A stretch of 59,424 nt of DNA, taken from assembly GCA_018882885.1 (NCBI GenBank), contig VERG01000008.1:1-59424 (forward strand), in the 5' to 3' direction. Under the pieces are notes generated by a model, which saw only the letters and a list, made by a program, of their open reading frames with translations, did not search any database and was not told where the DNA came from. Every line of letters starts with the position of its first letter. Positions within the stretch are counted from its first letter, which is position 1. Source of the stretch: Candidatus Nanopelagicaceae bacterium (lineage in GTDB: Bacteria > Actinomycetota > Actinomycetes > Nanopelagicales > Nanopelagicaceae). Positions 20,602 through 30,182 of the stretch are shown piece after piece. A program made the position numbers and the translations under genes.

Positions 20602-21455
20602 AGGTTTCTCACGGCTTTGTCATAGTTGATAAGCCCGCTGGAATCACTAGCCATGATGTCGTTGGAAAGTTGCGTAAAACCTTGGGTACCAAGCGGGTTG
20701 GTCATGCCGGAACCCTTGACCCTATGGCAACCGGCGTACTGGTGTTAGGCATCAACAACGCGACTAAGTTTCTGCAATATGTGACTGAGGGAAAGAAACA
20801 ATATTTAGCCACGATAAGACTCGGACAAGCGACTACAACTGATGATAAAGAAGGAGAAATTCTCTCAACATCAGATACTGATTCCATTACAGATCAACAG
20901 ATAAAGGATTTGTTAGCAAAGCAAGTAGGCATAATTATGCAGACACCTAGCCAAGTATCTGCGATAAAGATTGATGGAGAACGTGCCTACGATTTAGTAC
21001 GCCAAGGAAAGGCTGTCGAGATTCCAGCGCGTGAGATTGAGATTTTTCAGTTACTAGTAAATGAAATTAGACGAGGCGAGTTCTTAGATATAGATATTGA
21101 TGTAATTTGCTCTGCAGGTACCTATATTCGATCCATTGCGCGAGATTTAGGTGCAGCTCTTGGAGTTGGAGGACATCTGATTTCATTGCGACGCACACTG
21201 GTAGCGCCATTTAATCTCTCGGATTGCTCAACTTTGGAAACGCCGGAAATTCGACCTCTTGCAGAGGCGATTTCCCAGGTAATGCCAATACGTCAGATTG
21301 ATGTTGCCGAATTGGCGGAGCTGAGATTTGGCAGAGCCTTAACCAAATCAGTGTTCAGTGGAGTGGGTGTTGCAATCGCTCCCGATGGAGAGGTGGCCGC
21401 AATTATCGAAAACCGTGATTATGGGGCGCAGCCGATTTCAGTGTTTGTGTCATGA
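20598..21455 (+). CDS. truB: tRNA pseudouridine-55 synthase
   Basis: Forms pseudouridine 55 in the T-loop of tRNAs. N-terminal motif VDKPAGITSHDVVGKLRK and the catalytic Asp in HAGTLDPMATGVL are intact; ICSAGTYIRSIARDLG is the second conserved block. 285 aa, with a short C-terminal domain as in other actinobacteria. ATGA overlap with rbfA; ribF begins 10 bases after its stop. Confidence 0.95.
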   Translation: MKVSHGFVIVDKPAGITSHDVVGKLRKTLGTKRVGHAGTLDPMATGVLVLGINNATKFLQYVTEGKKQYLATIRLGQATTTDDKEGEILSTSDTDSITDQQIKDLLAKQVGIIMQTPSQVSAIKIDGERAYDLVRQGKAVEIPAREIEIFQLLVNEIRRGEFLDIDIDVICSAGTYIRSIARDLGAALGVGGHLISLRRTLVAPFNLSDCSTLETPEIRPLAEAISQVMPIRQIDVAELAELRFGRALTKSVFSGVGVAIAPDGEVAAIIENRDYGAQPISVFVS

Positions 21456-21465
21456 AAGAATAGAG

Positions 21466-22386
21466 ATGATGAGATACATCCCAGATATTTCCTGGCAAGG
21501 GGCCGCACACAAAGGCGGCGCTCTAGCTATTGGGATATTTGATGGCGTACATCTTGGCCACCAACAGATTTTGCAGGAAGCTGCAACAACCGGCCTAACG
21601 GTAACCGCATTGACCTTTGATCCGCATCCCACTGCGATCTTTGCTCCAAGCCGCACTCCAACCAGGTTGTTGACTGTAAAGAACCGGGTTCACCAATTAG
21701 CCACGCATGGCGCAGACAGTGTTGCGGTACTGAAATTTACTGATGATTTCTCAAAGTTAACTCCTCAAGAGTTCATTGAACAGATCCTCTTGCCAATCTT
21801 TGATCCAAAACTAGTTGTCGTTGGTCAAAACTTCACCTTTGGATCACAGGCCGCTGGAAATGTAGATTATTTGAAACAACATGCCAGCTTTGAAAGTAAG
21901 GGTGTTCAACTTCTAAATCATTCGGGGAGTGTTATTTCATCGACAAGAATCCGGGAAGCGATTCGCTCCGGCAATCTGGAAACAGCAAATCAACTTTTGA
22001 GTCGACCTCACCAAATCGTGGGACCAGTGATACACGGAGAAAAGCGGGGCAGAACAATTGGTTACCCAACCGCAAATATCGGATTAGATGAATTTGCCAC
22101 CATTCCTTCAGATGGCGTTTATGCCGGCTGGTTATCGGTAGAAGGAATTAAATGGCCAGCGGCAATTTCAATTGGAACCAACCCAACTTTTGAAGGGATA
22201 CGTGGCAGACAGGTTGAGGCATACGCTTTAGATCGCGACGATTTAGATTTGTATGACAAAGAAGCAATGATTGAGTTTGGCTGGCGGTTGCGTGACACCA
22301 TCAAATTTGATGGCCTCCAACCATTGCTTGATCAAATGAAGATTGATTGTGATGAGGCGCGAAGATTGACCCATTCTCACGCTTGA
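21466..22386 (+). CDS. ribF: Bifunctional riboflavin kinase / FAD synthetase
   Basis: Phosphorylates riboflavin to FMN (C-terminal domain) and adenylates FMN to FAD (N-terminal domain). Nucleotidyltransferase motif GIFDGVHLGHQQIL; ISSTRIREAI near the domain border; kinase motif GRTIGYPTANI and the IGTNPTFEG segment. ATG 21466 (or the next ATG, 21469) gives MMRYIPDISWQGAAHKGG, about 306 aa; an in-frame start inside truB at 21358 would add unrelated residues and is rejected. Last gene of the rimP operon. Confidence 0.94.
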   Translation: MMRYIPDISWQGAAHKGGALAIGIFDGVHLGHQQILQEAATTGLTVTALTFDPHPTAIFAPSRTPTRLLTVKNRVHQLATHGADSVAVLKFTDDFSKLTPQEFIEQILLPIFDPKLVVVGQNFTFGSQAAGNVDYLKQHASFESKGVQLLNHSGSVISSTRIREAIRSGNLETANQLLSRPHQIVGPVIHGEKRGRTIGYPTANIGLDEFATIPSDGVYAGWLSVEGIKWPAAISIGTNPTFEGIRGRQVEAYALDRDDLDLYDKEAMIEFGWRLRDTIKFDGLQPLLDQMKIDCDEARRLTHSHA

Positions 22387-22516
22387 TTTTGAGGGCAATT
22401 CCCTCGGATTTTCGATATGTGAGACGCGCTGGTAGATTTTGACCCCTCAAGCGAGAAACCGTGCACTCGTGTACAAGACCGAGAGCCCTCGTGAAAGATG
22501 TAAAGGAAGTTAGACC
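22387..22516 (+). promoter_or_regulatory. Structured leader of rpsO (possible S15 autoregulatory RNA)
   Basis: 130-base leader. GAGGGC at 22391-22396 can pair locally with CCCTC at 22401-22405, or distally with GCCCTC at 22485-22490 just before the ribosome site AAAGGAAG. Such alternative pairing is what an S15-binding mRNA switch needs; S15 autoregulation through leader RNA is established in several bacterial groups. The sequence shows the complementarity; S15 binding is inference. Confidence 0.4.
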
Positions 22517-22786
22517 ATGGCATTAACACCTGCCGAGAAGAAAGAAATCATCACAAAGTTTGGCGCCTCTGCATCAGACACAGGAAGCCCTGAAGCTCAG
22601 GTTGCACTTCTCTCTAAGAGAATTGAACAAGTTACCGAACATCTACAAACCAACAAGCATGACCATCACAATCGTCGTGGCTTGCTACTACTTGTAGGTC
22701 GTCGTCGCAGAATTCTGCAGTACCTTGCCAAGACTGATATCGCTCGTTACCGCGCGATTATCGACAAGCTCGGCATCCGCCGTTAG
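22517..22786 (+). CDS. rpsO: 30S ribosomal protein S15
   Basis: Primary 16S rRNA-binding protein of the central domain. The whole 89-aa sequence fits the family, including the signature region [22 protein letters not shown], the [20 protein letters not shown] block and the ending [13 protein letters not shown] small hairpin, TTAGTTT-GCA-AAACTAA (22783-22799), overlaps the stop codon and lacks a T-tract, so it may be a 3'-end stabiliser and not a terminator. rpsO next to pnp is a widely conserved order. Confidence 0.98.
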   Translation: MALTPAEKKEIITKFGASASDTGSPEAQVALLSKRIEQVTEHLQTNKHDHHNRRGLLLLVGRRRRILQYLAKTDIARYRAIIDKLGIRR

Positions 22787-22800
22787 TTTGCAAAACTAAA

Positions 22801-22960
22801 TAATAAAAACCAGCGCAGCAAATCGCTGACAACCCTGGACGACTGGTCCTCGGTGGTGGCTTACGGATTTATCAAAGTGGATTTCCACATAAAGGCCGTG
22901 GGCTTCGATCGAAGATCCATTCTCTAAAGGTGCGCTGGTGCTAGAGAATAGGAGAGACCC
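22801..22960 (+). ncRNA. Cis-regulatory leader of pnp, candidate actino-pnp RNA
   Basis: The rpsO-pnp gap is highly structured. ACCAGCGCA (22809-22817) is perfectly complementary to TGCGCTGGT (22931-22939), a nine-base-pair closing helix spanning about 130 bases. Inside are smaller hairpins such as GGAC-GACTG-GTCC. A second perfect pairing, ATTCTCTA with TAGAGAAT, brackets the 3' strand of the closing helix immediately before the AGGAGAG ribosome site, so the two helices form a pseudoknot or compete. An actinobacterial RNA motif upstream of pnp (actino-pnp) has been described; position and structure fit, but no covariance search was run. Confidence 0.65.
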
Positions 22961-25168
22961 ATGGAGGGTCAAGAGGTTAAGTCTGCCGTTGCCAAAATAG
23001 ATAACGGTAAATTCGGAAAACGAGAGATTCGTTTTGAAACTGGTCGCCTAGCGCGCCAAGCTGCGGGAACCGCGGTGGTCTATCTTGATGATGAATCAAT
23101 GTTGCTATCTGCAACAACCGCATCAAAGTCACCACGTGATCAATTTGATTTCTTCCCACTGACAGTAGATGTCGAAGAGCGTATGTATTCAGTTGGAAAG
23201 ATTCCAGGATCTTTTTTCCGACGTGAAGGTCGTCCATCAGAGGATGCCATCCTTACCTGTCGTTTGATCGACCGCCCATTACGCCCTTCATTCATTAAGG
23301 GATTGCGTAACGAGGTTCAAATCGTTGTAACAGTAATGGCTTTGAATCCAGATCACATGTATGACGTAGTTGCTATTAACGCAGCATCCATGTCTACACA
23401 GTTGGCTGGCTTGCCATTCTCAGGTCCAATTGGTGGCGTACGTGTTGCCCTAATTGATGGACAATGGGTGGCATTCCCAAATCACAGCGATCTAGAGCGT
23501 GCTGTTTTTGACATGGTAGTTGCTGGTCGCATTGCCGGTAATGATGTTGCAATCATGATGGTTGAAGCAGAAGCGACTGTTAAGACAATTGGTCTTATCG
23601 ATTCTGGTGCCACCGCACCAACTGAAGAAATTGTTGGTCAAGGACTTGAGGCAGCAAAGCCATTTATCCGCACACTATGTGAAGCGCAGATGGAGTTAGC
23701 AAAGGTAGCTGCAAAGCCCACCGCTGAGTTCCCTGTGTTCCTTGATTATCAGGCTGATGCTTTTGAAGCGGTAGAAAAGGCTGCAAAAAATGATTTAGCC
23801 AAGGCCCTAACTATCTCCGGCAAGCAAGAGCGCGAGACTGAAATTGATCGAATCGCAGCTGCCACAACAGAGTCACTTGCTCCTAACTTTGAAGGACGCG
23901 AGAAAGAGATTCCTGCAGCTTTCCGTTCCTTGACTAAGAAACTTGTTCGTCAAAGAGTTTTGCGTGACAAGATCCGCATTGATGGTCGCGGATTACGCGA
24001 CATCCGTCCTCTGACCGCAGAGGTTGAGGTTGTGCCACGAGTTCACGGTTCAGCTTTGTTCGAGCGTGGCGAAACCCAGATTCTTGGTATCACCACACTC
24101 AATATGCTCAAGATGGAACAACAGCTAGATACTTTGAACCCAGAGGATCACAAGCGTTATATGCACAATTACAACTTCCCGCCTTATTCCACCGGCGAAA
24201 CTGGTCGCGTTGGATCACCAAAGCGTCGTGAAATTGGACATGGTGCACTCGCAGAGCGTGCTCTTCTTCCAGTTCTTCCAGCTCGTGAAGAGTTTCCTTA
24301 CGCGATCCGCCAGGTATCAGAGGCTTTGGGATCAAATGGTTCCACCTCAATGGGATCGGTTTGTGCCTCAACTCTTTCACTACTTAATGCTGGTGTACCG
24401 CTTAAGGCGCCAGTAGCAGGTATCGCAATGGGTCTGATCTCAGATGATGTTGATGGCAAGACTGAATATGTTGCGTTGACTGACATCCTTGGTGCAGAAG
24501 ATGCCTTCGGAGATATGGATTTCAAAGTTGCTGGAACTAAGGATTTCGTTACAGCGCTACAGCTTGATACCAAGCTAGATGGAATTCCAGCCAGCGTTTT
24601 ATCTGCAGCTCTCTTGCAGGCAAAGGAAGCGCGTTTGGCGATTCTTGGAGTCATGAATGAGGCGATCGATCGTCCTGATGATATGAACCCACTTGCTCCA
24701 CGCATCATCTCAATCAAGATTCCAGTTGATCAGATTGGTGCGGTTATCGGACCAAAGGGCAAGGTAATTAATCAAATTCAGGAAGAGACTGGAGCTGAGA
24801 TCTCTATTGAAGATGATGGAACTATCTTCATTGGTGCCACAAATGGCACCGCAGCAGATGCGGCAAAGGCACAGATTCTTGGCATCGCAGATCCCAAGCT
24901 CCCTGAGGTTGGAGAGCGTTACAACGGAACCGTTGTAAAACTGGCTACCTTCGGTGCATTTGTTAACTTGTTGCCAGGAAAAGATGGTTTGCTACATGTT
25001 TCACAGATCCGAAAGATGCATGGTGGAAAGCGCATCGAAAATCTTGAGGATGTTATGAAGGTGGGCGACAAGGTTCATGTTGAAATCGGAGAGATTGATC
25101 CAAAGGGCAAGCTTTCTTTGGTTCCGGTTCTCGATGACAACGCGCAATCCTCTTCATCTGAAGAGTAG
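22961..25168 (+). CDS. pnp: Polynucleotide phosphorylase
   Basis: 3'-to-5' phosphorolytic exoribonuclease and RNA polymeriser. Two RNase PH domains (about 15-230 and 340-560) separated by a helical domain, then a KH domain ([20 protein letters not shown]) and an S1 domain ([28 protein letters not shown]). Catalytic-site regions [18 protein letters not shown] and [23 protein letters not shown] are present. 735 aa, normal. Preceded by a structured leader that probably controls it; starts the run pnp-M16 peptidase-dapB-glutaredoxin. Confidence 0.97.
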   Translation: MEGQEVKSAVAKIDNGKFGKREIRFETGRLARQAAGTAVVYLDDESMLLSATTASKSPRDQFDFFPLTVDVEERMYSVGKIPGSFFRREGRPSEDAILTCRLIDRPLRPSFIKGLRNEVQIVVTVMALNPDHMYDVVAINAASMSTQLAGLPFSGPIGGVRVALIDGQWVAFPNHSDLERAVFDMVVAGRIAGNDVAIMMVEAEATVKTIGLIDSGATAPTEEIVGQGLEAAKPFIRTLCEAQMELAKVAAKPTAEFPVFLDYQADAFEAVEKAAKNDLAKALTISGKQERETEIDRIAAATTESLAPNFEGREKEIPAAFRSLTKKLVRQRVLRDKIRIDGRGLRDIRPLTAEVEVVPRVHGSALFERGETQILGITTLNMLKMEQQLDTLNPEDHKRYMHNYNFPPYSTGETGRVGSPKRREIGHGALAERALLPVLPAREEFPYAIRQVSEALGSNGSTSMGSVCASTLSLLNAGVPLKAPVAGIAMGLISDDVDGKTEYVALTDILGAEDAFGDMDFKVAGTKDFVTALQLDTKLDGIPASVLSAALLQAKEARLAILGVMNEAIDRPDDMNPLAPRIISIKIPVDQIGAVIGPKGKVINQIQEETGAEISIEDDGTIFIGATNGTAADAAKAQILGIADPKLPEVGERYNGTVVKLATFGAFVNLLPGKDGLLHVSQIRKMHGGKRIENLEDVMKVGDKVHVEIGEIDPKGKLSLVPVLDDNAQSSSSEE

Positions 25169-25178
25169 TTTGTAATTT

Positions 25179-26456
25179 ATGACTGTACGTAAGACCGTTC
25201 TTCCGAGCGGTCTTCGTATTGTCACAGAAGAGATCTCCGGCGTACGTTCCGCCGCTTATGGCATCTGGGTAAATGTTGGCTCCCGAGATGAATCTTTAAA
25301 AACCGCTGGAGCGTCACATTTTCTCGAACACCTTCTATTCAAAGGCACAAAAACTCGAAGCGCGCTGGATATCTCCTCTGCCATTGAAGCAGTTGGTGGG
25401 GAGATGAATGCCTTCACCTCCAAGGAGTACACCTGTTTTTACGCCCGAGTAATTGACTCTGATTTACCGCTAGCGATTGAGGTTATTTCAGATCTGATTA
25501 CCTCATCGGTGGGTCGTCCAGAAGATGTAGAGGCAGAACGCAAGGTTGTTCTGGAAGAGATTTCCATGCGTGATGATGATCCGTCAGATTTAGTTCATGA
25601 AGTATTTAGTGAAACCTTTTATGGAGATACACCGCTCGGGCGCTCGATTTTAGGAACCACCGACTCCATTAAATCATTGAGCCGAAATGCCATTTTTAAT
25701 TATTACAAGAAGCGATATCTGCCGCAGGACATTGTTGTGGCGGTCGCTGGAAACATCAGGCATCAAAAAGTGGTTGATCAAGTTATAAAGGCAATGTCGA
25801 AAGATAGCTTTCTTGAAGTTGGCAAGAATGAATTCAATCTCCGTTCAAACACCTCTGTTAGACGCTCTGTCAAGCAAGATGTTGGGCTCATGAATCGCAA
25901 GACAGAGCAGGCGCACATTTTTTTGGGGATGCCAGGAGTTGATCGAAATGATCCGCGCAGATTTGCGATGGGTGTTTTATCAGCTGCATTAGGTGGCGGA
26001 ATGTCCTCTCGATTGTTCCAAGAGATTCGTGAAAAGAGAGGGCTGGCCTATTCGGTTTACTCTTACGCACAACAATTTGCCGGTAGCGGATTCCTCGGCT
26101 TCTACGCGGGATGTAACCCAAGTAAAGCAACAGAGGTTGTCTCAATTATGCGTGATGTTTTGCATGATGTAGCAAGCAACGGATTGACCCATGAAGAATT
26201 GCTCCGCGCACAAGGTGCGGTTCGAGGTACTTTGGTTTTGAGCCAAGAGGACACGGGTTCACGCATGAGCCGAATCGGCAAGAGTGAGCTGGTTTATGGG
26301 GAGATTATGACTTTTGATCAGATTCTAAAAGCGGTAGCGGAAGTTTCCTCCGCCGACATCAGGGCGTTGGCCGATGGAATTTTGCATCAAGCGCCTACCC
26401 TTGCGGTTGTGGGACCATTTGCAAAGCGCTCAGTTTTTGAACGAGCTTTGAGTTAG
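25179..26456 (+). CDS. M16 family (pitrilysin-like) zinc peptidase
   Basis: Related to mitochondrial processing peptidase and bacterial PqqL-type peptidases. The inverted zinc motif HxxEH is in ASHFLEHLLFKGT, with the distal Glu in the DVEAERKVVLEEISMRDDDP segment. The second, non-catalytic M16 domain begins at about residue 170, with the R/Y pair in GGGMSSRLFQEIREKRGLAYSV. 425 aa, single-chain two-domain form. It directly follows pnp, the conserved bacterial order. The physiological substrate is unknown. Confidence 0.92.
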   Translation: MTVRKTVLPSGLRIVTEEISGVRSAAYGIWVNVGSRDESLKTAGASHFLEHLLFKGTKTRSALDISSAIEAVGGEMNAFTSKEYTCFYARVIDSDLPLAIEVISDLITSSVGRPEDVEAERKVVLEEISMRDDDPSDLVHEVFSETFYGDTPLGRSILGTTDSIKSLSRNAIFNYYKKRYLPQDIVVAVAGNIRHQKVVDQVIKAMSKDSFLEVGKNEFNLRSNTSVRRSVKQDVGLMNRKTEQAHIFLGMPGVDRNDPRRFAMGVLSAALGGGMSSRLFQEIREKRGLAYSVYSYAQQFAGSGFLGFYAGCNPSKATEVVSIMRDVLHDVASNGLTHEELLRAQGAVRGTLVLSQEDTGSRMSRIGKSELVYGEIMTFDQILKAVAEVSSADIRALADGILHQAPTLAVVGPFAKRSVFERALS

Positions 26457-27221
<765 letters not shown>

Positions 27222-27242
27222 GCCAAGGATAGGAATAGGAAT

Positions 27243-27497
27243 ATGACCAGCAATATCACTATGTACAGCGCTGATTGGTGTGGAGATTGCCGCCGTTCCA
27301 AAAGGTTAATGGATTCGCTAAATGTCGAGTACACCATTATTGATGTGGAAGCTGATCCATCGGCATCCGATAAAGTAATTGAGATAAATGGCGGGCAGCG
27401 CTCTATTCCAGTAATCGTTTTTCCTGATGGAACACACTTAACTGAACCATCTGACAATGACCTAAAAGCAAAACTTGAGGCGCTAAAAATAATTTAG
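27243..27497 (+). CDS. Glutaredoxin-like (mycoredoxin-type) protein
   Basis: 84-aa thioredoxin-fold protein with a dithiol CGDC active site in SADWCGDCRRSKRLMD and the cis-proline in QRSIPVIVFPDG. Actinobacterial mycoredoxins, which act with mycothiol, are small proteins of this type, usually with CGYC; the aspartate in the active site differs from that. Follows dapB by 21 bases and ends one base before the stop of the convergent azlD gene. Role inferred as disulfide or mycothiol-adduct reduction. Confidence 0.8.
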   Translation: MTSNITMYSADWCGDCRRSKRLMDSLNVEYTIIDVEADPSASDKVIEINGGQRSIPVIVFPDGTHLTEPSDNDLKAKLEALKII

Positions 27498-27498
27498 T

Positions 27499-27807
27499 TT
27501 AAAGGCGATATATGACCGCAGAAACCACAGCGGCCAGAAGCATCATCGTAGGAAAATTAGCACCAAACCTTAGGGCAACAGCCGCAACAGCAACGCCAGC
27601 CAAGCGATGATCAATAACTACGGAGTTCTCTGCACCAAAACTTTGTACCGTTACCAATGCACTTAACAAGGCGATTGGAATTAGAGAGTTTATGCGCTGC
27701 ACACGTGGCTTATTCAGGAGAGAGTCCGGCAGTGAGTAACCGATATATTTCAATATAAAACAGACCAAACTTGTTACAAGTGTGGCGATCCATAAAGCGC
27801 TCATCAT
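27499..27807 (-). CDS. azlD: AzlD family branched-chain amino acid export subunit
   Basis: Small membrane protein (102 aa) with three to four hydrophobic helices, containing the AzlD-like GYSLPDSLLNKPRVQRINSLIPIALLSALV segment. Partner of AzlC upstream, with which its start overlaps by four bases, so the two are translationally coupled. Characterised relatives export branched-chain amino acids or methionine (BrnFE in Corynebacterium) or confer azaleucine resistance. It converges on the glutaredoxin-like gene. Confidence 0.85.
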   Translation of the reverse strand: MMSALWIATLVTSLVCFILKYIGYSLPDSLLNKPRVQRINSLIPIALLSALVTVQSFGAENSVVIDHRLAGVAVAAVALRFGANFPTMMLLAAVVSAVIYRL

Positions 27808-28481
27808 TTACGCCATCCAAATACGATAGCCAGCAAAGCGGTGGAAATTATCGGTACTCCAGCTGGGGCAATCGGAATCAATAGCAAAGCCAAAATTGCT
27901 GCGGTAAATCCAACCAACTTACTTTTGGTATCAATCAACCGGGGCCAAACCAAACCAAGAAAGGCTGCCGGAACTGCTGCATCCAATCCCCATGCCGAGG
28001 GATCACCAATACTTTGGGCGCCCAGTGCTCCAATTAAGGTAAATAAATTCCAGAAGAAATAAACCCCAATACCTGTGGCCCAGAAGCCGTATCGGCTGGC
28101 ATTCAGCCCTCTACTTTCTTGGTTGAGAGCAACTCCGGTTGATTCATCAATTGTGAGTTGTGCGCCAATAATCTTTTTTATGCCATGTAAAGAAAGGACG
28201 GGCGCCATTCGCAATCCATAAAGTCCGTTGCGTAATCCAAGAAGAGATCCAGTTGCGATTGCACTCAATGGCGAGCCACCAGCGCCCATGACTCCAACTA
28301 CTGCGAACTGGGAAGCCCCGGAGAAAAGCAGTAGTGAGAGGAGACAGGTTTGTAGGACAGTAAATCCTGATCCAATTGCAGCAGCTCCAAAAGCAGCTCC
28401 ATATGTTCCGACCGGAATCGCTACCGCCAGTGAGTCGCGCAACACCACACGCTTGTCGAAGGGCGCCGCGCTTAATGACAC
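27804..28481 (-). CDS. azlC: AzlC family amino acid export permease
   Basis: 225-aa membrane protein of the AzlC/BrnF family. Motifs include SLAVAIPVGTYGAAFGAAAIGSGFT, LLLFSGASQFAVVGVMGAGGSP and LGLRNGLYGLRMAPVL, the last followed by QLTIDESTGVAL. With AzlD it forms a two-component exporter. It is divergent from thyX, with 60 bases between the starts. In Corynebacterium the family exports methionine and branched-chain amino acids. The SAM-riboswitch transporter at 55.9 kb is the opposite (import) activity, though a functional link is only speculative. Confidence 0.88.
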   Translation of the reverse strand: MSLSAAPFDKRVVLRDSLAVAIPVGTYGAAFGAAAIGSGFTVLQTCLLSLLLFSGASQFAVVGVMGAGGSPLSAIATGSLLGLRNGLYGLRMAPVLSLHGIKKIIGAQLTIDESTGVALNQESRGLNASRYGFWATGIGVYFFWNLFTLIGALGAQSIGDPSAWGLDAAVPAAFLGLVWPRLIDTKSKLVGFTAAILALLLIPIAPAGVPIISTALLAIVFGWRK

Positions 28482-28541
28482 GCGCTTATTGTGCCTTAGA
28501 AATTCCTGACCTCAGGCCAGGTAGTAGATAAGGTCGCGCAC

Positions 28542-29273
28542 GTGAGCGAACAAAACCATCCTGAAATTGTCTTCCGTGACGATGTAACCGTAGAACTTGT
28601 TAAAGCTAGCGCGAATGATGCCGATGTTATCTGGGCAGCACGAGTTTCAACGGCTGGAGAGAACTCCTTGGATGAAATCAACTCAGATCCATCTCGTTCA
28701 GCTGGCTTAATCAATTACTTGGCGCGAGAAAGACATGGTTCGCCTTTTGAACACACCTCAATGACTTTCTTTGTTAGCGCTCCGATATTTGTATTCCGTG
28801 AGTTCATGCGCCATCGCATCGCTTCATACAATGAGGAAAGTGGTCGTTATCGCGAACTGCTTCCAGTTTTTTACGTCCCCAATAAGGACCGAAAATTAGT
28901 TCAAACTGGAAAGACCGGACATTATGTTTTTGTGGATGGAACTGATGAGCAGTATCAAATCTCTGTTGCTGCTATGAAGGAGAGCTACACAGTCGCATAT
29001 CAAAATTACAAGAAGATGTTAGATGCTGGGGTTGCGCGCGAAGTTGCGAGAGCGGTTTTGCCTGTTGCTCTCTACTCATCAATGTACGTAACGATGAATG
29101 CTCGTGCCTTAATGAATTTCTTATCACTGCGCACCAGCAGAGAGGGTTCTCATTTTCCAAGTTACCCGCAAAGGGAGATTGAGATGGTGGCGGAAAAGAT
29201 GGAGGAGCATTTTGCCCGCTTGATGCCACTTACCTACGCGGCATTTGAGAAGTCAGGACGGGTAGCCCCTTAA
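28542..29273 (+). CDS. thyX: FAD-dependent thymidylate synthase ThyX
   Basis: Makes dTMP from dUMP using methylene-tetrahydrofolate and FAD. The ThyX signature RHRxxSxNExSxR appears as RHRIASYNEESGRYR, and LPVALYSSMYVTMNARALMNFLSLRTS holds the C-terminal conserved residues. 243 aa. GTG start at 28542. It lies 18 bases before dapA in the thyX-dapA-rnj order common in actinobacteria; the dapB-dapA arrangement is interrupted here by azlCD and thyX. Confidence 0.96.
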   Translation: MSEQNHPEIVFRDDVTVELVKASANDADVIWAARVSTAGENSLDEINSDPSRSAGLINYLARERHGSPFEHTSMTFFVSAPIFVFREFMRHRIASYNEESGRYRELLPVFYVPNKDRKLVQTGKTGHYVFVDGTDEQYQISVAAMKESYTVAYQNYKKMLDAGVAREVARAVLPVALYSSMYVTMNARALMNFLSLRTSREGSHFPSYPQREIEMVAEKMEEHFARLMPLTYAAFEKSGRVAP

Positions 29274-29291
29274 CAGGAGTAACCTTTCGCC

Positions 29292-30182
29292 ATGTCGATT
29301 CACCCGCCTTTTGGGCGTCTACTCACCGCAATGGTGACTCCCTTCAAAGATGATCTCTCTATTGATTGGGATGGCGTCGAAAAATTGGCGGAACATTTAA
29401 TTCAATCGGGGCATGACGGCATTGTTTTGAATGGCACAACAGGTGAAGCACCAACGACAAGTGATGAAGAAAAAGTTGAAATTATCAAAGTTGTAAAGAA
29501 AGTTGCTGGTTCGCGGGCGAAAATAGTTGCAGGAGCTGGCAACAATGAAACCTCTCACTCAGTAGAGCAGGCAAAGATGGCCGCGGATGCCGGAGCTGAT
29601 GGTTTGCTAGTTGTTACCCCTTATTACAACAAACCACCTCAGGCAGGAATCGCAGCACATTTCAAAGCCATGGCAGATGCCACTGATGTTCCAGTGATGC
29701 TTTATGACATTCCTGGAAGAACCGGAGTGCAAATCGAGCCTGACACAATTGTTCAACTCGCCGAGCATCCAAACATTGTTGCGTTGAAAGATGCCAAGGG
29801 AGATGTGGCCTCAACCTCTTGGGTTATCAAGAGATCAGGTATTCCAGTTTATTCAGGTGATGACATATTAAATCTTCCTTTGCTCTCAGTCGGCGCTGTG
29901 GGATTTGTTTCGGTTTGTGGACATACTGTTGGCAGAGATTTACGTGAACTTCTAGATTCCTGGGTTTCTGGAAATACAGCGCGCGCACTAGAAATACATC
30001 AGAAATTATTGCCGGTCTACAACGGAACCTTCCGTACTCAAGGTGCAATTCTCACCAAAGCTGCTTTGAACATGATGGGGTTGCCAGGCGGCAAAGTTAG
30101 ATTGCCACTAGTTGATGCAACCGCGGCGCAAATCTCTCAACTGCGTGAGGATCTGCGCGCCGGTGGCGTGAAAGTAAGCTAA
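29292..30182 (+). CDS. dapA: 4-hydroxy-tetrahydrodipicolinate synthase
   Basis: Condenses pyruvate with aspartate semialdehyde, the first committed step to diaminopimelate and lysine. TIM-barrel of 296 aa; GTTGEAPT near the N-terminus, the Tyr in VVTPYYNKPPQAG, the MLYDIPGRTG segment and the Schiff-base Lys in NIVALKDAKGD are all seen. Its last base is shared with the rnj start (TAATG), so RNase J follows directly. Confidence 0.96.
   Translation: MSIHPPFGRLLTAMVTPFKDDLSIDWDGVEKLAEHLIQSGHDGIVLNGTTGEAPTTSDEEKVEIIKVVKKVAGSRAKIVAGAGNNETSHSVEQAKMAADAGADGLLVVTPYYNKPPQAGIAAHFKAMADATDVPVMLYDIPGRTGVQIEPDTIVQLAEHPNIVALKDAKGDVASTSWVIKRSGIPVYSGDDILNLPLLSVGAVGFVSVCGHTVGRDLRELLDSWVSGNTARALEIHQKLLPVYNGTFRTQGAILTKAALNMMGLPGGKVRLPLVDATAAQISQLREDLRAGGVKVS

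Noticed and set aside
23156-23163. An antisense GTCAGTGG damage-promoter core inside pnp
   Set aside because: The hexamer seven bases downstream on that strand is TCAAAT, not TAnnnT, and it lies in coding sequence pointing at no gene start.
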